NCBI GenBank assembly: GCA_900540535.1
Contig: UQGM01000028.1
Span: 1-34,611 of the forward strand
DNA from: an uncultured Oscillospiraceae bacterium
Lineage (GTDB): Bacteria; Bacillota; Clostridia; Oscillospirales; Acutalibacteraceae
Reading direction: 5' to 3'
DNA: 34,611 nucleotides
Under the pieces are notes generated by a model. The model ran no database searches and had not been told where the DNA came from. It worked only from the letters and a program-made list of their open reading frames with translations. The stretch's first letter is position 1; each line of letters starts with the position of its first letter. Both the position numbers and the translations under genes were made by a program. This document shows positions 22,562 through 31,051 of this stretch, piece after piece.

Positions 22562-23926
22562 TTAAAGACTTCTTCTAAGTCCCTTTGGATAATGGTTTTT
22601 TATAATACCTCCGGCTGCTTTGCCCCATCCAGTGGTATATCCGCTGACCGAAATAAGACACCAGCCCTTTAAATCCCCTGCGGGAATGGTTTCGCCTCTG
22701 AGATAGGCAAAAATTTCTTTATCGCTGATGCTGAGTTCTGCACATTGTACTGCGTCCTGAGGCTTCAAAGTCATTGCAAGGGAGTGACTTGGTTCAAAGC
22801 GATTTTTCTTGACTGTTCCAAGATGAAGGCCAAAACGCAAAACCTTGATTCCGTCAAGATTTGGAAGAAACGGCGGCATAATATAGAGATTTTCTCCGAA
22901 AGCGGAAATTTCTCCCGTTGGGGGATTTTTTAAAAATTCATCTGCAAAAGCTCTGTACAGCTTTTCATATTCTTTTGGACAGGGTGAAATGTTGCTATTA
23001 CGGTATACGTTTTCATTTTCGCCATCCTTTTTAAGTACCGCAGCAAAGTGACCTTCGCCTTCAGTCAGATGAGGCCATATTCGGAAAGTGAACGCTGCTC
23101 TTTCATCGTTTCCGGCAAGCTCCGGTCTTCCGTTAGAAATGCAAGGGGGAGTATCGATTTTTTCTACTGAAAATTCCGAATGATCATTTAAAAAGTCAAC
23201 TATCATCTTTTCATTTTCTTCGGGAGAAAAGGTGCAGGTGGAATAGAGAAGTTTTCCGCCGGGGCGGAGCATTGCTGCTGCGTTATCGAGTATTTCTTTC
23301 TGACGCACAGCACATTTAATGACGTTTTCTTCGTTCCACTGAGCTCTTGCTTCCTCATCCTTACGGAACATTCCCTCACCGGAGCAGGGAGCATCAACTA
23401 AAATCCTGTCGAAAAATTCGGGGAATTTTTTAAGGAGTCTGTCGGAGCTTTCATTTGTGACAACTGCGTTTTTAATGCCCATTCGTTCAACATTGGATGA
23501 AAGTATGGCGGCTCTTTTGGGATGAATTTCATTTGCTACAAGCAGTCCTTCGCCTTTCATATCGGCGGCGATTTTAGTTGTCTTTCCTCCAGGAGCAGCG
23601 CAAAGGTCGAGGATACATTCTCCGGGCTGAGCCTTTAAAAGCTCTGCGGGAAGCATTGCGCTGGGCTCCTGAATATAATAAGCTCCTGCTTCATGGAGAG
23701 GACTTTTACCTGGCTGCATTGTGTCGGGATAAAAATATCCGTCACTGGTCCACGGGACAGGGGAAAGCTTTTCGCCTAAAACTGAGAAAAGCTTTTCACC
23801 GTTTCCTTTAAGGGTATTAATACGTAGTGCGGCTTTTCTGTTTTCCTCATAGGTTTTAATAAAGGCATCATATTCATCGCCAAGTATGTTCTGCATTTTT
23901 TCAAGGAATTTAATTGGAAGCTCCAT
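22562..23926 (-). CDS. rsmF: RsmF-type 16S rRNA (cytosine-C5) methyltransferase (NOL1/NOP2/Sun family)
   Basis: A 454-residue enzyme methylating cytosine C5 in 16S rRNA. The N-terminal region (AALRINTLKGNGE, HEAGAYYIQEPSAMLPAELL) precedes the SAM-binding CILDLCAAPGGKTT (about 104-117). The two catalytic motifs are VDAPCSGEGMFRK (general Cys in Pro-Cys) and YSTCTFSPEENE (nucleophile Cys in Thr-Cys). The C-terminal about 150 residues (PFLPNLDGIKVLRFGLHLGTVKKNRFEPSHSLAM) is the PUA/FAU-like RNA-binding part typical of Bacillota RsmF. AAAGGA is about nine bases before the ATG. It lies between the lipoprotein gene (28-base gap) and rlmD (15-base gap). Confidence 0.92.
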   Translation of the reverse strand: MELPIKFLEKMQNILGDEYDAFIKTYEENRKAALRINTLKGNGEKLFSVLGEKLSPVPWTSDGYFYPDTMQPGKSPLHEAGAYYIQEPSAMLPAELLKAQPGECILDLCAAPGGKTTKIAADMKGEGLLVANEIHPKRAAILSSNVERMGIKNAVVTNESSDRLLKKFPEFFDRILVDAPCSGEGMFRKDEEARAQWNEENVIKCAVRQKEILDNAAAMLRPGGKLLYSTCTFSPEENEKMIVDFLNDHSEFSVEKIDTPPCISNGRPELAGNDERAAFTFRIWPHLTEGEGHFAAVLKKDGENENVYRNSNISPCPKEYEKLYRAFADEFLKNPPTGEISAFGENLYIMPPFLPNLDGIKVLRFGLHLGTVKKNRFEPSHSLAMTLKPQDAVQCAELSISDKEIFAYLRGETIPAGDLKGWCLISVSGYTTGWGKAAGGIIKNHYPKGLRRSL

Positions 23927-23954
23927 TTGTCACTGTCCTTTATAAGAAATTAGA

Positions 23955-24458
23955 TTAAAATAATTCGTTCCCCTGAGCATCTAAGAAAGCATAATCTTCA
24001 GGAAGTAGCTCGTTGTAATAAATAAACGGATATGCGTTTTCGTCTATGTTTATTTCTTTAGTTCCGCTGCTGTCTGTTATTTTCAATGTACAGCATTTGG
24101 GATTGTTGACTATGAAAGAATATCCATCTTGCCAGTGTAAAACGTAATTGTCTTCTCCGCCTCTTGACAAAGGGGTATATATGCGGTTAAAAACGTATTC
24201 ATCTTTACCTGTGATTTCGCATTCCATGGGAAGATAATAGTGTGCCTGATATTCGTTGCCTGATATAAACCATGCAAGAATCAGGTTACCATTACTATGC
24301 ATTCCAACATATTGCATATCTATTGTCTCACTGCCAGATACGGGAATAACTTCTCTTGCCTTTTCAATAAGGCCGTCGGCGCCTTTGATTTTTTTCTGAC
24401 AGCCTGTAAAGGATAAGAGCAGAATTAAAACAAGAACAGTTGATAATGTTTTTTTCAT
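23955..24458 (-). CDS. Lipoprotein of unknown function
   Basis: A 167-residue protein with a classic lipoprotein signal peptide: KK, a hydrophobic stretch LSTVLVLILLLSF, then the lipobox FTGC (Cys20 lipidated). It would be anchored on the outer face of the membrane. The mature part is beta-rich (NGNLILAWFISGNEYQAHYYLPMECEI) with no family I recognise. AGGAGTGATTTT precedes the ATG. The promoter is far upstream (24578-24606), leaving an untranslated leader of about 110 bases in which I see no clear structure. It lies 28 bases ahead of rsmF and may share its mRNA. Confidence 0.82.
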   Translation of the reverse strand: MKKTLSTVLVLILLLSFTGCQKKIKGADGLIEKAREVIPVSGSETIDMQYVGMHSNGNLILAWFISGNEYQAHYYLPMECEITGKDEYVFNRIYTPLSRGGEDNYVLHWQDGYSFIVNNPKCCTLKITDSSGTKEINIDENAYPFIYYNELLPEDYAFLDAQGNELF

Positions 24459-24577
24459 AAAATCACTCCTGTTTAAATTATTAAATAATATGCAAGAGGG
24501 ATAATTGATAAGTTTATAGGTTGTTTTTAATTTTCAGACAACAAAGTGTGCTTTTCCATAAATCTTATTTTAATCAT

Positions 24578-24606
24578 ATTATACACGCTTGAAGACAATT
24601 TGAAAA
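24578..24606 (-). promoter_or_regulatory. Probable promoter of the lipoprotein-rsmF-rlmD unit
   Basis: On the minus strand, TTTTCA (24606-24601, four of six to consensus), 17-base spacer, TATAAT (24583-24578). Confidence 0.5.
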
Positions 24607-24630
24607 TAACCGTTATGCTTTCATATTATT

Positions 24631-24668
24631 AAAAAATCCCTGCCGTATTTTGAGAAATACAGCAGGGA
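24631..24668 (-). terminator. Terminator after the secreted GH123-like gene
   Basis: On the minus strand, TCCCTGC-t-GTATTT pairs with AAATAC-g-GCAGGGA (one T-G pair), closed by a 4-6 base loop and followed by six T (24636-24631). Confidence 0.85.
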
Positions 24669-24713
24669 AGATTTATAGATTTATATTTTTACTTAATTTT
24701 TAAGCAGAAAACT

Positions 24714-27695
24714 TTATTTCTGCCAATCCCAGTTATAGAATCGAACTTTTACCGGATCAGATGTAATCTTGTTTCCGTAAATATCCGTCACTATTGCCTG
24801 TACCCAGCAGGAACGTGCTCCGATGCCCCAGGTGGGTCTGATTGTGGCAGAGGTTTTGCCTGCATACAGAATATCTGCTTCGGGAGTTTCTGCTGACCAG
24901 TTTGCATATACCCACTGTACACTGGCAATTTTGCTGTTGTCTTCCATCTGAACAGTCAGATCAATCGAATGACTTACCCATGTTTCATACCATGGAACCT
25001 GATGATATATTACATCTCCTGATTTTTCATCAGAACTGTTTACAGGTACAATTGAAACTGTTGAAACAGGTTCAAAGGTGGCGGTAAATGTTAAATTTTC
25101 AGATGGCATTTTATCAGGTATGTCAGGAGACCAGCCCTTGAATTTATAGCCGGGAATATCTTTGACTTCGGGAGGAACAATTGCTGCCCCTTCAGCTACT
25201 TTAGTGGTCTGTGTAGCCGAGTCTATAATCCATGTAACAGTATAAGTTTTGGGGTTAACTGTTACTTTGCAGGCTTTCTCAATATCCGTTCCCTCAATAC
25301 GGGCGATAATTGCAGTTTCGCCGGGAGATTTGGCTGTGATTTTTCCCTTGGAATCAACAGAAGCGATTGCGCTGTTTTCGGAAGAAAATACAATCTTTGT
25401 AAAATCTGCCGCTTCGGCGGTGAGCTGTGCCGAATCTCCGTTAGTGAGAGTTATACTGCTGTCAGAAAGGGTGATTTCAACGGTCTGTACATCAATGATA
25501 TTGTGGCAGACACTGCATTCTCTTTCAAATACTCCGTTGGAGGCATAATTCCAATCTCCGGGTGTGTGTGGGATTTTATCAACAGTACTCTGAGGTTCTA
25601 TAATTAAACCGCAGTCTTTGCAGCGTACACCACCTGTAAGACCTTCAGATGTACAGGTAGGTTCAACGTCGGGGATAGCTTCTGTTCTGTGTTCCTGGAT
25701 GATTTTTGAACCGCATACAGTACATTGGCATGTGTGGGTTCCGTCGCCGTTGTCTGTGTATGTATAGCTGTGTTCTCCGTCGCTGCATCGTACAGCAGCA
25801 CGGCTTTCCTGAGTGCCGCAGTCAGCGCAGGTTCTGATTTCAAGACCGTCGTGGTCAGCGTCAGGTTCAACTGCAAGCATCCATTCTCCGTAATTATGTT
25901 CTGTATTAGCTTCACTCAGAGCGTTGCCGAGCATGATTCTTGCGGCGTTCATTGTTGCACATTCCCATGCTATGTAGTCAACGGAAACATTGTCATGAGG
26001 TTCTGAGCTGAATATGTACTGGAGACCATATTTTTCGTAGTTTACAAAAACCTTATTGATTGCATTTTTAAGTACCTGACTGTCTTCGCCGAGGAATTCA
26101 CGTGCAAGAGTCAGATAGTCGTTGTCATCAAGACCTGCCGAAATCTGTTTAAGACGAAGGGAAACGATAGGCTTTGTGGGATCTTCTCCGATGGGAGCTC
26201 CCGGATAAAGCAGTACACCGTTTCCATTTCCGGTCTGTACTCCTGAAGCGGAGGGCATTGTATATGTTTCCCAGATATTATATGGTCCGTCAGCTGTCTG
26301 AGGAACATATCCGCAGTTGTAGTAGAGCATACCGTTATCGCCAAGCAGATCTGACTGCCAGAAGAAAATACGGCGGAATACTCCGGCGGGACTTTTGCCC
26401 CAGCGCCACAGCTCAAAGCTTCCCAGCTGAATGTCACCGGGATACCTTAACTTAATATGCCATGAATCGCCGTTTGCGTATTCATCAAAAGCACCGTCAT
26501 GACCGAATACAAGTCCCTGGTTGAGACACAGAACATCTGTGCTGGTTTTAAGCTTTGACATGATAATTTCAAAGTTTGCAGAATTGAAAAACGGAACCAT
26601 TTTGTGGCTGTTGGGCCAAAGAGATTCTATTGCTGCAACACGATTGTCGAATGCGGAAGTATCGCTTCCTTCACCCCAGCCTGGCTCATCGGCAACATAG
26701 AAAAATGCTTTGTCCATTAAAAGGGGATTACCGTTTACCACATTTTTATATTGCAGAATTTTTTCCTTGGTTTCAGAGGATAAGATGTTTCCGGATAAAA
26801 GCGGTACGCTGAACATTTTGCGTCTTAGGTCGGCCATTGTAAGTTCAGCAGCTTTTTCATCGTTATCAATCATAAAGCGGGGAAGCTCGTATGGGGTAAT
26901 TCCATGTTCGAGCATAGTTTCCTGCCAGCCTTCAAGTATGCTTTCGGCAAGGGGAATATCTTCCGGCACGATAGTTGACCAGTCAGAAAAACGTACGCCG
27001 TTAAGTGCCAGGAAACCTTTTGTATCGCCGTAACTTGAGGCGCTGTTATAAAGTCCCATAAGAGCTGTTGCATAGTGGCTTTCGGGCAGAGCGAAATTCC
27101 AGACAACTGCCGTTATAGGCTTTTCTTCCAAAACTTTGTCTCCGTCGTAAAGAGTTACCTTTGAGGTGTAATTGCCGGGTGTCTGATCCTTTGAGGAAAT
27201 CAGTTCAACATAAAAAGTATTGTTTTCATTAAGAACCGTAGTCACTGTTTCGCCACGGTATGGAACAAGGGCTTCACCAAGCTGATCACCGTTGGCCCAC
27301 GGTCTGAAATAAGCCTCGTTGTAAATTGAGCTTTCAAGAAGCTCTCCTTTTTCGTTTCTAAATTCGCCTACTTCAACACGCAGGGGGCGGCTGGCGGTTT
27401 GCTCGTGGAAATATATCTGGAAGCCCTCACGCTCATTTTTTGCGAGATATACAACGCTTCCTTTTATACCTCTTGCGCTGTCGCCGTTTGTCAGCTGCTG
27501 AGAGTTGATGTGGTTTGAATTTGCGCCGTATCTTTGGTCAGCGCTTGTCTTGTTCATTTGAAGGTCAGAATAGACAAGATAGAATAGATACGGACTTGTT
27601 GCTGCACTTGTAGTAAATGCCATGCTGGAAAAGCAAACAGATACTGCCAGCAGTACAGCAGCAATTTTTGCCGCAAAAGATTTAATGCTCTTCAT
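24714..27695 (-). CDS. Large secreted GH123-like / DUF4091 protein with zinc-knuckle, BIG2 and InlB B-repeat modules
   Basis: A 993-residue exported protein. The start ATG 27695 follows AAGGAG by seven bases. The signal peptide spans about 1-32 (IAAVLLAVSVCFSSMAFTTSAA). The N-terminal beta domain spans about 35-200. The GH123-like catalytic region (about 205-590) has the Asp-Glu pair in FFYVADEPGWGEG (D336-E337) and the C-terminal DUF4091 signature NGNGVLLYPGAPIGEDPTKPIVS. Residues about 598-735 hold four CxxC knuckles (RTCADCG, CQCTVCG, VRCKDCG, RECSVCH), each with nearby His. A BIG2 domain spans about 737-815 and an InlB B-repeat about 816-876 (AAIVPPEVKDIPGYKFKGWSP). The last 115 residues are unassigned. 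No LPXTG motif, dockerin or SLH domain is visible. Glycan cleavage is inferred. Confidence 0.88.
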   Translation of the reverse strand: MKSIKSFAAKIAAVLLAVSVCFSSMAFTTSAATSPYLFYLVYSDLQMNKTSADQRYGANSNHINSQQLTNGDSARGIKGSVVYLAKNEREGFQIYFHEQTASRPLRVEVGEFRNEKGELLESSIYNEAYFRPWANGDQLGEALVPYRGETVTTVLNENNTFYVELISSKDQTPGNYTSKVTLYDGDKVLEEKPITAVVWNFALPESHYATALMGLYNSASSYGDTKGFLALNGVRFSDWSTIVPEDIPLAESILEGWQETMLEHGITPYELPRFMIDNDEKAAELTMADLRRKMFSVPLLSGNILSSETKEKILQYKNVVNGNPLLMDKAFFYVADEPGWGEGSDTSAFDNRVAAIESLWPNSHKMVPFFNSANFEIIMSKLKTSTDVLCLNQGLVFGHDGAFDEYANGDSWHIKLRYPGDIQLGSFELWRWGKSPAGVFRRIFFWQSDLLGDNGMLYYNCGYVPQTADGPYNIWETYTMPSASGVQTGNGNGVLLYPGAPIGEDPTKPIVSLRLKQISAGLDDNDYLTLAREFLGEDSQVLKNAINKVFVNYEKYGLQYIFSSEPHDNVSVDYIAWECATMNAARIMLGNALSEANTEHNYGEWMLAVEPDADHDGLEIRTCADCGTQESRAAVRCSDGEHSYTYTDNGDGTHTCQCTVCGSKIIQEHRTEAIPDVEPTCTSEGLTGGVRCKDCGLIIEPQSTVDKIPHTPGDWNYASNGVFERECSVCHNIIDVQTVEITLSDSSITLTNGDSAQLTAEAADFTKIVFSSENSAIASVDSKGKITAKSPGETAIIARIEGTDIEKACKVTVNPKTYTVTWIIDSATQTTKVAEGAAIVPPEVKDIPGYKFKGWSPDIPDKMPSENLTFTATFEPVSTVSIVPVNSSDEKSGDVIYHQVPWYETWVSHSIDLTVQMEDNSKIASVQWVYANWSAETPEADILYAGKTSATIRPTWGIGARSCWVQAIVTDIYGNKITSDPVKVRFYNWDWQK

Positions 27696-27731
27696 ATTAT
27701 CACTCCTTTTGGTTATTAACAACCCAAATTC

Positions 27732-27760
27732 ATTATAATTTACATAATTAAATCTGTCAA
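27732..27760 (-). promoter_or_regulatory. Consensus promoter of the secreted GH123-like gene, with operator-like palindrome
   Basis: On the minus strand, TTGACA (27760-27755), 17-base spacer, TATAAT (27737-27732): a perfect sigma-A match. An imperfect palindrome GGTTGTTAATAACC (27724-27711) starts at the expected transcription start, so repression by a DNA-binding protein is plausible. Confidence 0.82.
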
Positions 27761-27788
27761 TGCGTATAAAAAACTATGCAAAACATCA

Positions 27789-27824
27789 AAAAACCGGGAG
27801 AATACAGTGAATCTCCCGGTTTTT
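27789..27824 (-). terminator. Terminator downstream of the TRAM-type rlmD gene
   Basis: A stem AACCGGGAGA / TCTCCCGGTT (27792-27801 with 27812-27821), 10-base loop, flanked by A and T runs so that it works on both strands. The region 27825-27990 between it and the gene is AT-rich, with three ATTTTGC repeats (27882, 27895, 27909) and no gene I would call. Confidence 0.8.
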
Positions 27825-27990
27825 ATCATTTAATCAATATATTGTTTATATAAAGTTATTAAAGTTTATAAATTTTTATTGATTTTGCGCAGCGATTTTG
27901 CAAAATCCATTTTGCAAAAAGACTAGTTTAGGGTGGACTTATCTATTTTCTCGGCAATATCCTTATCTATCATTCTTATTAGAATATGTT

Positions 27991-29346
27991 TTATTTCTTA
28001 ACAATTAAACAGGCTGTTTCTACATGTACTGTGCCGGGGAAAAGGTCAAAGGGCGTGTATTCCTTAACTTCATAACCGAGACTTCCGAAAGTTTTGCAGT
28101 CTCTGCCGAGAGTGGCAGGGTCGCAGGAAATATATACAACCCGCTCAGGAGACATTTCGGCTATTGTGTTTATAAGTTCTTCACCGCAGCCCTTTCTGGG
28201 AGGGTCAACGATTATTACATCAGGTTTTATGCCTCGTCTTTTAAGTTCAGCTGCTGCCTTTGCCGCATCACCGCATATAAATTCGCTGTTGTCAGCACCG
28301 TTTTCCATGGCGTTCTTTTCGGCATCACGCACTGCCTGTTCAACAACCTCGACACCTATGAGCTTTTTAGCCATATGTGCCATAGTAAGACCTATTGTGC
28401 CTGTTCCGCAGTAAAGGTCTAAAAGTACCTCGTTGCCTTTGAGGTCAGCATATTTTGCCGCTTTTCTGTAAAGACGCTGTGCCTGTTCACGGTTCACCTG
28501 ATAAAAGGAAAGGGGAGAAAGGCGGAAAGAAAGTCCGCAGAGGGTATCTGTTATGTATCCTGGACCGTAAAGTGTGCGGCATTCTTCACCGAGAATTACA
28601 TTTGTTTTTTCTGTATTTATATTAATAACTATGGTTTCAATTTCTTTAAAACGTGTTGTAAGTATACCGCAAAGCTCTGCGCTGAATGGAAGTTCCTTTC
28701 CGTTTATAACTATGCAGACCATTACAGCGCCGCTTTCACCGCTGATTCTGAGATAAAGATGTCTCAAAAGTCCCTCTCCGGTTTCTTCGTTATAGGGAGA
28801 AAGGTTTCTTCTGTTTGCCCAGCGGAGAACCGATTCCAAAATTTTCGAAAATATCTTAGGCTGTAATTTGCAGTCGGAGCATGGAATTACACGGTGGCTT
28901 TTCTGAGCGTAAAAACCTGCAATGACTTCTCCGTCTTTGCCTGATGCAAAGGGATACTGAGCTTTGTTTCTGTATCTTAAATAATTTTCGTCTGCTGCAA
29001 TTGGATTTATGGGAGCGGTAACACCGCCGAGGCGTTCCATTGCATCTTTAACACGCTGCTGTTTTATTTTGCATTCAGCTTCATATGTAATATGTCGGTA
29101 TGAGCATCCTCCGCATCTGCCGAAAACAGGACAGTCAGATTCTTTTCTGTCGGATGACGGTTCAATTATTTCCAGAACCTTGCCTATGGCATAGTTCTTT
29201 TTCACTTTGATTATGTGAGCTTTTATTTTGTCACCTACTGCAGTTGCAGGTACAAAAATTGCCATTCCCTCATATCTTCCTATTCCGCTGCCTTCAGAGG
29301 ACATGGCCGTTATATCAAGACATATGTCGTCATTTTTTCTGATCAA
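27991..29346 (-). CDS. rlmD: 23S rRNA (uracil-5)-methyltransferase RlmD with TRAM domain
   Basis: A 451-residue methyltransferase with the complete RlmD layout: N-terminal TRAM RNA-binding domain (about 1-65; ITAMSSEGSGIGRYEGMAIF), iron-sulfur cysteines CPVFGRCGGC with a later CSDC, SAM site LLDLYCGTGTIG, DPPRKGC, and the catalytic cysteine in YISCDPATLGRD. It methylates a 23S rRNA uridine (U1939 in Escherichia coli numbering; some Gram-positive enzymes also U747). The start is taken as TTG 29346 because GGGAGG lies nine bases upstream. ATG 29370, eight codons earlier, has no ribosome binding site and that site would lie inside the gene. It is paralogous to 21374-22546. Confidence 0.92.
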   Translation of the reverse strand: MIRKNDDICLDITAMSSEGSGIGRYEGMAIFVPATAVGDKIKAHIIKVKKNYAIGKVLEIIEPSSDRKESDCPVFGRCGGCSYRHITYEAECKIKQQRVKDAMERLGGVTAPINPIAADENYLRYRNKAQYPFASGKDGEVIAGFYAQKSHRVIPCSDCKLQPKIFSKILESVLRWANRRNLSPYNEETGEGLLRHLYLRISGESGAVMVCIVINGKELPFSAELCGILTTRFKEIETIVININTEKTNVILGEECRTLYGPGYITDTLCGLSFRLSPLSFYQVNREQAQRLYRKAAKYADLKGNEVLLDLYCGTGTIGLTMAHMAKKLIGVEVVEQAVRDAEKNAMENGADNSEFICGDAAKAAAELKRRGIKPDVIIVDPPRKGCGEELINTIAEMSPERVVYISCDPATLGRDCKTFGSLGYEVKEYTPFDLFPGTVHVETACLIVKK

Positions 29347-29430
29347 AAGGAATTTCCTCCCGGTTATCATTTTTTAAATGAAAATGCATATTTTACTAAT
29401 TATACCATGGCGTGAAAATCCTTTCAACTA

Positions 29431-29459
29431 TTGCGGGATTTGTGAAAACATGATAAAAT
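29431..29459 (+). promoter_or_regulatory. Probable promoter of the FAD-dependent protein gene
   Basis: TTGCGG (29431-29436), 17-base spacer, TAAAAT (29454-29459), about 70 bases upstream of ATG 29537. Confidence 0.5.
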
Positions 29460-29536
29460 AACATGGTTTATGTAGGTAAACCTTAAAAGATTTTTCAAAT
29501 TTTAAGGCGTTTTTACGCACGGAACGGAGAAAGAAA

Positions 29537-30982
29537 ATGAAAAGCTATGACGTTGTTGTAATCGGAGCCGGTCCTGCCGGTATATTCACAGCCCTTGAGC
29601 TTTACAAACACGCTTCCCCCGAAATGCGTGTACTTATAGTAGACGAGGGAATAAGCATTTATAACCGCAAATGTCCCGCAAGAACAAACGGCACCTGCGT
29701 AAGGTGCAATCCCTGTAACATTATGAGCGGCTGGGCAGGAGCAGGTGCTTTTTCCGACGGTAAACTTTCACTTTCCGAGGAAGTCGGAGGAAATATAACA
29801 AATTATCTTCCCCTTGATAAAGTTCGTGAGCTTATAAAATATGCAGACGATATGTATATTGATTTCGGCGCACCGAAAGAGGTTCACGGACTCAACGATA
29901 AGAAAGTTGACGAAATTGCATATGAGTGCAGCAAGCACAATATTCATCTTGTCCGCTGCCCTGTGCGTCATATGGGAACAGAGTATTCCTATGAAGTTTT
30001 AAAGGCGATGTATGATCATCTTGAAAAGATACCGGGCTTTACCTTTATGGAAAAGACTCATGCCGACCCTGTTATTGATGAAAACGGACAGGTTACGGGA
30101 GCGATTCTCAGACATAAGAACGCAGCAGAAGAGACTGTCAGCGCAAGATATGTTGTTGCAGCACCCGGAAGAGGCGGAGCAGAATGGCTTACCCATATAG
30201 CAAAGGATAACGGCATAAACACAATAAATAATGAAGTTGATATCGGAGTCAGAGTAGAGGTTCCAAACTCGGTAATGGATCACCTTACAAAGCATCTTTA
30301 TGAAGCAAAGCTTGTTTATTACTCTGATACATTTGAGAATAAGGTTCGTACTTTCTGTATGAATCCCGGCGGAATCGTAAGTGAGGAGCACTACAATGCC
30401 GGATATAACGGCAACTTTAAAGAAAGCATTGCAGTTGTAAACGGTCATAGCTATGCAGATGAAAGCTCTCATACTGAGAACACAAACTTTGCTATGCTCG
30501 TTTCAACAGCTTTCACTGAGCCCTTTAATCAGCCTACTGAATACGGCAGATATATAGCTCAGCTCGGTAATATGCTCACCGGCGGCGGAGTAGTGGTTCA
30601 GCGTCTGGGCGATCTGCTTTTGGGCAGAAGAACAGATGCTTCAAGACTTAAAAAGTCAACAACAAGAGCGACTCTTACAACTGCCGTTCCCGGAGACCTT
30701 TCCTTTGTGCTTCCCCACAGACACCTTACCAGCATAATTGAAGCTCTAAAGGCTTTTGATAAGGTTGCTCCCGGACTTTATTCAAAGAATACCCTTCTTT
30801 ACGGTGTCGAGGTTAAGTTCTATTCCTCAAAGGTTGAGGTAAACGAGAACTTTGAAACCGCTGTTGATAATTTCTATGCCATAGGTGACGGAGCGGGTAT
30901 TACAAGAGGTCTTATGCAGGCTTCCGTTACAGGTATTGTTGTGGCAAGAGATATTCTTAAGAAGGAAAACGTAAATTCATAA
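29537..30982 (+). CDS. FAD-dependent oxidoreductase, COG2509 family
   Basis: A 481-residue flavoprotein. The N-terminal dinucleotide-binding motif VVVIGAGPAGIFTALEL (residues 6-22) is followed by the family's cysteine cluster CPARTNGTCVRCNPCNIMSG (50-70). Next come GAGAFSDGKLSL, then AAPGRGGAEWL in the middle. The C-terminal FAD-contacting FYAIGDGAGITRGLMQASVTGIVVARDI ends the protein. This is the COG2509 set of uncharacterised FAD-dependent dehydrogenases; substrate unknown. The cysteines suggest an iron-sulfur or redox disulfide site, which is inference. GGAACGGAG is seven bases before the ATG. It is a single-gene unit ending at the hairpin 30999-31034. Confidence 0.9.
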   Translation: MKSYDVVVIGAGPAGIFTALELYKHASPEMRVLIVDEGISIYNRKCPARTNGTCVRCNPCNIMSGWAGAGAFSDGKLSLSEEVGGNITNYLPLDKVRELIKYADDMYIDFGAPKEVHGLNDKKVDEIAYECSKHNIHLVRCPVRHMGTEYSYEVLKAMYDHLEKIPGFTFMEKTHADPVIDENGQVTGAILRHKNAAEETVSARYVVAAPGRGGAEWLTHIAKDNGINTINNEVDIGVRVEVPNSVMDHLTKHLYEAKLVYYSDTFENKVRTFCMNPGGIVSEEHYNAGYNGNFKESIAVVNGHSYADESSHTENTNFAMLVSTAFTEPFNQPTEYGRYIAQLGNMLTGGGVVVQRLGDLLLGRRTDASRLKKSTTRATLTTAVPGDLSFVLPHRHLTSIIEALKAFDKVAPGLYSKNTLLYGVEVKFYSSKVEVNENFETAVDNFYAIGDGAGITRGLMQASVTGIVVARDILKKENVNS

Positions 30983-30998
30983 ACTTAACAGATAAACA

Positions 30999-31034
30999 AA
31001 AAATCCTGTATGGAGTTTTCCACACAGAATTTTT
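30999..31034. terminator. Terminator between the FAD protein and GH89 genes
   Basis: A stem AAAAATcCTGTaTGGA / TCCAcACAGaATTTTT with two mismatches and a 3-5 base loop. A-rich and T-rich flanks allow use by both convergent genes. Confidence 0.65.
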
Positions 31035-31051
31035 ATTGTTGAAAATTTGGG

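Noticed and set aside
27904..27990. 16-codon minus-strand ORF (MIDKDIAEKIDKSTLN) behind the TRAM-type rlmD gene
   Set aside because: No ribosome binding site and no recognisable homology; could be chance.
29999..30472. 157-codon minus-strand frame inside the FAD protein gene
   Set aside because: Cys/Ile/Asn-rich translation typical of an antisense shadow; the plus-strand flavoprotein is certain.
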